NCBI GenBank assembly: GCA_043718065.1
Contig: JAYSWJ010000216.1
Span: 1 to 8,723, forward strand
Length of the DNA: 8,723 nt
Reading direction: 5' to 3'
Origin: JAAFIP01 sp043718065
Lineage (GTDB): Bacteria > Pseudomonadota > Gammaproteobacteria > Burkholderiales > Burkholderiaceae_C
A model generated the notes under the pieces. That model made no database searches and was not told where the DNA came from. It saw only the letters and a program-made list of their open reading frames with translations. Of the stretch, positions 6,190 to 8,723 are shown one piece after another. The stretch's first letter is position 1; each line of letters opens with the position of its first letter. The position numbers were made by a program, and so were the translations under genes.

Positions 6190-6230
6190 CAAGTGCACTG
6201 TCAAAGCGCCCAATCGCACAGAAATTATCA

Positions 6231-6274
6231 GTGTTTTAGCCTGTACAGGCCATATTACCTGCTCAAGCAGCTAT
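6231..6274 (+). repeat. Diverged copy 3 of the palindromic repeat, ending in the glycosylase start codon
   Basis: TGCTCAAGCAGCTAT (6260-6274) is identical to 15 bases of the ppiA copy read on its coding strand (2038 down to 2024), and ATTAC just upstream also matches with one inserted base. The left part contains the 12-base perfect palindrome GCCTGTACAGGC (6239-6250). The left limit is a guess. Confidence 0.5.
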
Positions 6275-6917
6275 GAAGTCTGCAGCACCCTCCACCACGC
6301 CAGTAGCTGCGCCCCCAGACTACTGGGACGAAGCCTGCAAGCATTTGGTTAAAAAAGACCGCGTGATGAAGCGGCTGATCCCGCAATTTAGCGAGGCTTA
6401 TTTGCAGCGCCGCAGCGACCCGTTTATCACGCTGTCGCGTTCCATTGTGGGCCAGCAAATCAGCGTGAAAGCCGCGCAATCGATTTGGGACCGGTTTATA
6501 AAGCTGTCAAAAAAACCTTCGCCGCAAGCCGTGCTAAAACTTAAAGTAGACGACATGCGCGCAGCAGGTTTATCGGCCCGCAAAATTGAATATCTGGTTG
6601 ACCTGGCATTGCACTTTGACAGCCGCGCGCTGAACGTGAAAGCTTGGGACGCGATGGATGACGATGCCATCATTGCCGAGCTGGTGGCCATTCGCGGCAT
6701 CGGCCGCTGGACAGCTGAGATGTTTTTGATTTTCCACATGATGCGGCCTAACGTACTGCCCATGGACGACATTGGGTTGATCAACGGCATCAGCCACAAC
6801 TACTTTTCTGGCGAGTCGGTCAGCCGCAGCGAAATACGTGAAGTTGCCGCCGCTTGGGCACCGTACTGCAGCGTGGCTACGTGGTACCTGTGGCGCTCGC
6901 TAGACCCATTGCCATAA
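6273..6917 (+). CDS. alkA: AlkA-type DNA-3-methyladenine glycosylase (HhH-GPD family)
   Basis: It excises alkylated bases such as 3-methyladenine from DNA, starting base excision repair. The 214 residues contain the helix-hairpin-helix GPD fold: FITLSRSIVGQQIS (51-64) is the conserved entry helix, LVAIRGIGRWTAEMF (137-151) the DNA-binding hairpin, and VLPMDDIGL (161-169) holds the expected catalytic Asp, probably D166. It lacks the extra N-terminal domain of E. coli AlkA (282 residues), so it belongs to the shorter bacterial DNA-3-methyladenine glycosylase 2 group; the exact substrate range is uncertain. ATG 6273 is the first start after an in-frame TAG (6237-6239). No ribosome site is evident and the first 15 residues are a loose Ala/Pro/Thr tail. 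It lies 106 bases after cysS in the same direction. No ada-like gene is in the window, so alkylation-inducible control is not indicated. Confidence 0.92.
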   Translation: MKSAAPSTTPVAAPPDYWDEACKHLVKKDRVMKRLIPQFSEAYLQRRSDPFITLSRSIVGQQISVKAAQSIWDRFIKLSKKPSPQAVLKLKVDDMRAAGLSARKIEYLVDLALHFDSRALNVKAWDAMDDDAIIAELVAIRGIGRWTAEMFLIFHMMRPNVLPMDDIGLINGISHNYFSGESVSRSEIREVAAAWAPYCSVATWYLWRSLDPLP

Positions 6918-6950
6918 TCGGTTGTTGGGGCTTGGAAATGATCACTAAAT

Positions 6951-6982
6951 GCCCTGTCAATGACTGCTTACAAATTGAGGGC
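6951..6982. other. Imperfect hairpin between the glycosylase gene and accA
   Basis: GCCC-TG-TCAAT (6951-6961) can pair with ATTGA-GGGC (6974-6982), leaving a two-base bulge and a 12-base loop. It lies 34 bases after the glycosylase stop. There is no downstream T-run. The 9-base repeat GCTTACAAA occurs at 6965-6973, in the loop, and again at 7012-7020. Confidence 0.4.
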
Positions 6983-7039
6983 CACTTAGCTGGCAGCAAT
7001 GCATACTTAGGGCTTACAAACGACACGCCATCGCCGTTT

Positions 7040-7045
7040 TAGAAT
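7040..7045 (+). promoter_or_regulatory. Possible -10 element of accA
   Basis: TAGAAT fits the -10 consensus at five of six bases and lies in the 209-base gap before accA. A convincing -35 is lacking (TTACAA at 7014-7019 is 20 bases away). Transcription from here would give a leader of roughly 75 bases. Confidence 0.35.
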
Positions 7046-7115
7046 CAAAATAATAGCGCTTGTCAAGCCCCCAAATCGCGCCAAACAGGTTTAAACTTCG
7101 CTCGTTATTACGCCT

Positions 7116-7120
7116 AGGAG
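7116..7120 (+). promoter_or_regulatory. Ribosome binding site that sets the accA TTG start
   Basis: AGGAG lies six bases before TTG 7127, ideal spacing. It is the strongest ribosome site in the window and is the reason for accepting TTG, since the family N-terminus (AKKxFLDFE) begins exactly there and no ATG is nearby. Confidence 0.85.
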
Positions 7121-7126
7121 CCAACT

Positions 7127-8104
7127 TTGGCCAAAAAAGTATTCTTAGATTTTGAGTCGCCGATTGTCGAGCTAGAAACCAAGATAGACGAGCTGCGCTA
7201 CGTGCAGTCTGAATCGGCGGTGGACATTAGCGACGAGATCGACCAGCTGGCTAAAAAAAGCCAGCAACTGACCAAAGACATATACAGCAGCCTCACGCCG
7301 TGGCAGATCACCAAGATCGCCCGCCACGCCGAGCGCCCGTACACGATGGACTATGTCCACGAGTGCTTTACCGATTTTGTCGAGATGCACGGCGACCGCC
7401 ATTTTGCGGATGACCAATCAATTGTCGGGGGCCTGGCGCGCTTTAACGGCAACGCCTGTATGGTGCTAGGCCACCAAAAAGGCCGCGACACCAAAGAGCG
7501 CGCACTGCGCAACTTTGGCATGGCCCGGCCCGAAGGCTACCGCAAGGCCCTGCGCCTGATGAAGACGGCGGAAAAATTTCACTTGCCCGTGTTTACCTTT
7601 GTCGACACGCCAGGCGCGTTCCCCGGTATGGACGCCGAGGAGCGCGGCCAGTCGGAGGCAATTGGCCGCAATATTTTTGAGATGGCGCAGCTAGAAGTGC
7701 CGATTATTACCACCATCATCGGCGAGGGCGGCTCGGGCGGCGCGCTGGCCATCAGCGTGGCCGACCAAGTGCTGATGCTGCAATACTCCATCTACAGCGT
7801 TATCAGCCCCGAAGGTTGCGCCAGTATTTTGTGGAAAACCAGCGACCGAGCGCAAGACGCGGCTGAGCAACTGGGCATTACCGCGCACCGTTTAAAAGCG
7901 CTGGGCTTGATCGACAAAATCATCACCGAACCCGTAGGTGGCGCGCATCGCGATCACAAGCAGATGGCCGCGTTTTTAAAGCGCGGGTTAAACGACGCTT
8001 ATCGACAGATGGCCGACTATAAAGTCAAAGAGCTGCTAGACCGACGCTACGACAAACTGCAAAGTTTTGGTCGCTACACCGACACCAAGGCGGACGCTAA
8101 ATAA
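7127..8104 (+). CDS. accA: Acetyl-CoA carboxylase carboxyltransferase subunit alpha
   Basis: With AccD it forms the carboxyltransferase that moves the carboxyl group from biotin-BCCP to acetyl-CoA, giving malonyl-CoA for fatty acid synthesis. At 325 residues it is close to the family length (E. coli 319). The N-terminal helical segment (about 10-55) is followed by the crotonase-like carboxyltransferase core: HGDRHFADD (88-96), GHQKGRDTKE (115-124), VDTPGAFPG (159-167), and the glycine-rich GEGGSGGALA (199-208) that lines the acyl-CoA site. ISPEGCASILWK and AHRLKALGLID are typical of bacterial AccA. The start is TTG, fixed by AGGAG at six bases and by the expected N-terminus. As is common in proteobacteria, accD is not adjacent. 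The stop lies three bases from the stop of the convergent lipoprotein gene, so transcripts from the two sides probably overlap. Confidence 0.98.
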   Translation: MAKKVFLDFESPIVELETKIDELRYVQSESAVDISDEIDQLAKKSQQLTKDIYSSLTPWQITKIARHAERPYTMDYVHECFTDFVEMHGDRHFADDQSIVGGLARFNGNACMVLGHQKGRDTKERALRNFGMARPEGYRKALRLMKTAEKFHLPVFTFVDTPGAFPGMDAEERGQSEAIGRNIFEMAQLEVPIITTIIGEGGSGGALAISVADQVLMLQYSIYSVISPEGCASILWKTSDRAQDAAEQLGITAHRLKALGLIDKIITEPVGGAHRDHKQMAAFLKRGLNDAYRQMADYKVKELLDRRYDKLQSFGRYTDTKADAK

Positions 8105-8107
8105 ACG

Positions 8108-8545
8108 CTAGGTGGGGTAACGTTTTTGCACCTTGGCAAATACCGGGCCCCAAATAGGTTGCTGGCGTTCTGATGGGCTGAGGTTGAATTTTTTGTCTAC
8201 GGCAAAAGCGGCTTCAAATGATTTTTCGCACTGCGCTGTGCGCCCGGTGACGCAGTACACAAAAGCTTGTGTTTTGTGGCCCCGCAGCAGGTCTGGCGTG
8301 TTGGTCAGGCCCAGCTTAAATCCCTCAGTTACTTTAGCCTCGGCGCGGCCGTATTCGCCGCGGTCTAGAGCCAGCGCGCTTTCACGCAGGGCGCCAGCGC
8401 CTGCAGAGGGGCGCTCAGTCATAGGCGGGCCTGCTGGGGTTGATCCTTGGCTGCCGGGGGTGCTACAACCTGCAATGAACACCAACAACATGCTGGCGCA
8501 GGTCAGCAAGCAGCATTCTAAAATCCATCGTTGTTTTAGCTTCAT
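8108..8545 (-). CDS. Small lipoprotein, TssQ-like
   Basis: A predicted lipoprotein of 145 residues. The preferred start is ATG 8545, giving a compact signal peptide (MKLKQRW, then hydrophobic residues) and a lipobox IAGC with the lipidated Cys at residue 27; a TTG ten codons upstream (8575) would give an unusually long n-region. After a Gly/Ser/Pro tether (28-50), residues 51 to the end look like a helical TPR-like domain (ALALDRGEYGRAEAKV, AFVYCVTGRTAQCEKSFEAA), closing with LSPSERQQPIWGPVF. That closing motif and the overall plan remind me of the TssQ family of type VI secretion-associated lipoproteins, but this is from memory and no other T6SS gene is in the window. Two Cys residues (about 97 and 105) in the mature part could form a disulfide. 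It converges on accA. Confidence 0.8.
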   Translation of the reverse strand: MKLKQRWILECCLLTCASMLLVFIAGCSTPGSQGSTPAGPPMTERPSAGAGALRESALALDRGEYGRAEAKVTEGFKLGLTNTPDLLRGHKTQAFVYCVTGRTAQCEKSFEAAFAVDKKFNLSPSERQQPIWGPVFAKVQKRYPT

Positions 8546-8723
8546 ACGGTTTAGCCCACATTGCGAGGCAGGCAATTAATAGCTTACATTATTTTGCTGC
8601 ACTGCCGCAATGGCGTGGTAACAAGCTGTAGGCGCTTGCCTTAGCGAAAACTTAAGGCTTTGGTGTGTAAAAAGCCTACGCCTGTGCGCTGCCTACGCCC
8701 TTGCACCACCCCTAAAGCTGCCC
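8546..8723. other. Upstream region of the lipoprotein gene
   Basis: This 178-base non-coding end of the window should hold the lipoprotein promoter, read on the minus strand, but I find no convincing -35/-10 pair. It contains AGGCTTT (8655-8661) facing AAAGCCT (8671-8677) with a nine-base loop, and GTAGGC (8628-8633) complementary to GCCTAC at 8674-8679 and 8691-8696. Any gene to the right lies outside. Confidence 0.5.
8674..8699. repeat. 9 bp direct repeat, 17 bp apart
   Basis: GCCTACGCC occurs at 8674-8682 and 8691-8699, start-to-start distance 17 bases. An inverted GTAGGCG is at 8628-8634. The spacing is not a whole number of helical turns, so it is not a classic pair of operator half sites. 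Confidence 0.6.

Noticed and set aside
6239..6250. LexA operator upstream of the glycosylase
   Set aside because: The CTGT and ACAG halves are fused with no spacer, unlike the E. coli-type LexA site.
8133..8579. 148-codon plus-strand frame
   Set aside because: It is antisense to the lipoprotein gene, which has a signal peptide and lipobox; the plus-strand translation has no recognisable feature.
8571..8586. Another repeat copy (GCTATTAAT on the minus strand) before the lipoprotein
   Set aside because: Only nine bases match the ppiA copy and the rest of the element is absent.

Overview
The window looks like ordinary chromosome of a betaproteobacterium, most likely family Comamonadaceae (a relative of Rhodoferax, Polaromonas or Limnohabitans). 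This rests on the near-typical betaproteobacterial AccA, CysRS and cyclophilin sequences and on the remembered neighbourhood lpxH / two peptidyl-prolyl isomerases / L,D-transpeptidase / TPR protein / cysS / DNA glycosylase / accA. No database search was possible. I see no rRNA, tRNA, CRISPR array, insertion sequence, integrase or phage gene.

Layout. The left half (1-4597) is five minus-strand genes, read right to left: a secreted TPR protein (3509-4597), a secreted L,D-transpeptidase (2085-3323), a periplasmic cyclophilin ppiA (1348-2085, start overlapping the transpeptidase stop as TGATG), a cytoplasmic cyclophilin ppiB (793-1299), and lpxH (666 to the window edge, 3' end missing). Most of these serve the cell envelope: peptidoglycan cross-linking, periplasmic folding and lipid A synthesis. 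A short divergent promoter region (about 4598-4729) separates them from the plus-strand genes cysS (4730-6166), an AlkA-type DNA glycosylase (6273-6917) and accA (7127-8104, TTG start with a strong AGGAG). accA converges with only 3 bases to spare on a minus-strand small lipoprotein gene (8108-8545) that resembles the TssQ/T6SS-associated lipoproteins. No intergenic gap reaches 300 bases; the largest are 185 to 209 bases.

The unusual layer is small repeats. The most interesting is an AT-rich, partly palindromic element of about 45 bp. One copy lies inside lpxH (361-405) and one inside ppiA (2011-2055), 35 of 45 bases identical, in the same orientation and the same reading frame. In lpxH it lies in an extra loop of about 41 residues between metal-binding motifs. 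In ppiA it encodes most of the signal-peptide hydrophobic core. A third, more diverged copy ends exactly at the start codon of the DNA glycosylase gene (about 6231-6274), and shorter look-alikes sit in the cysS/TPR promoter region and upstream of accA. This recalls the Rickettsia palindromic elements that are tolerated inside protein genes. Other small repeats are a degenerate 14-15 bp tandem array (seven units, 3354-3455) in the L,D-transpeptidase leader, a 24 bp in-frame duplication in cysS, a 16 bp duplication over the TPR stop codon, and 9 bp repeats upstream of the lipoprotein. The TPR protein and the transpeptidase next to it also appear to share the same C-terminal NTF2-like domain, suggesting a functional pair in the periplasm.
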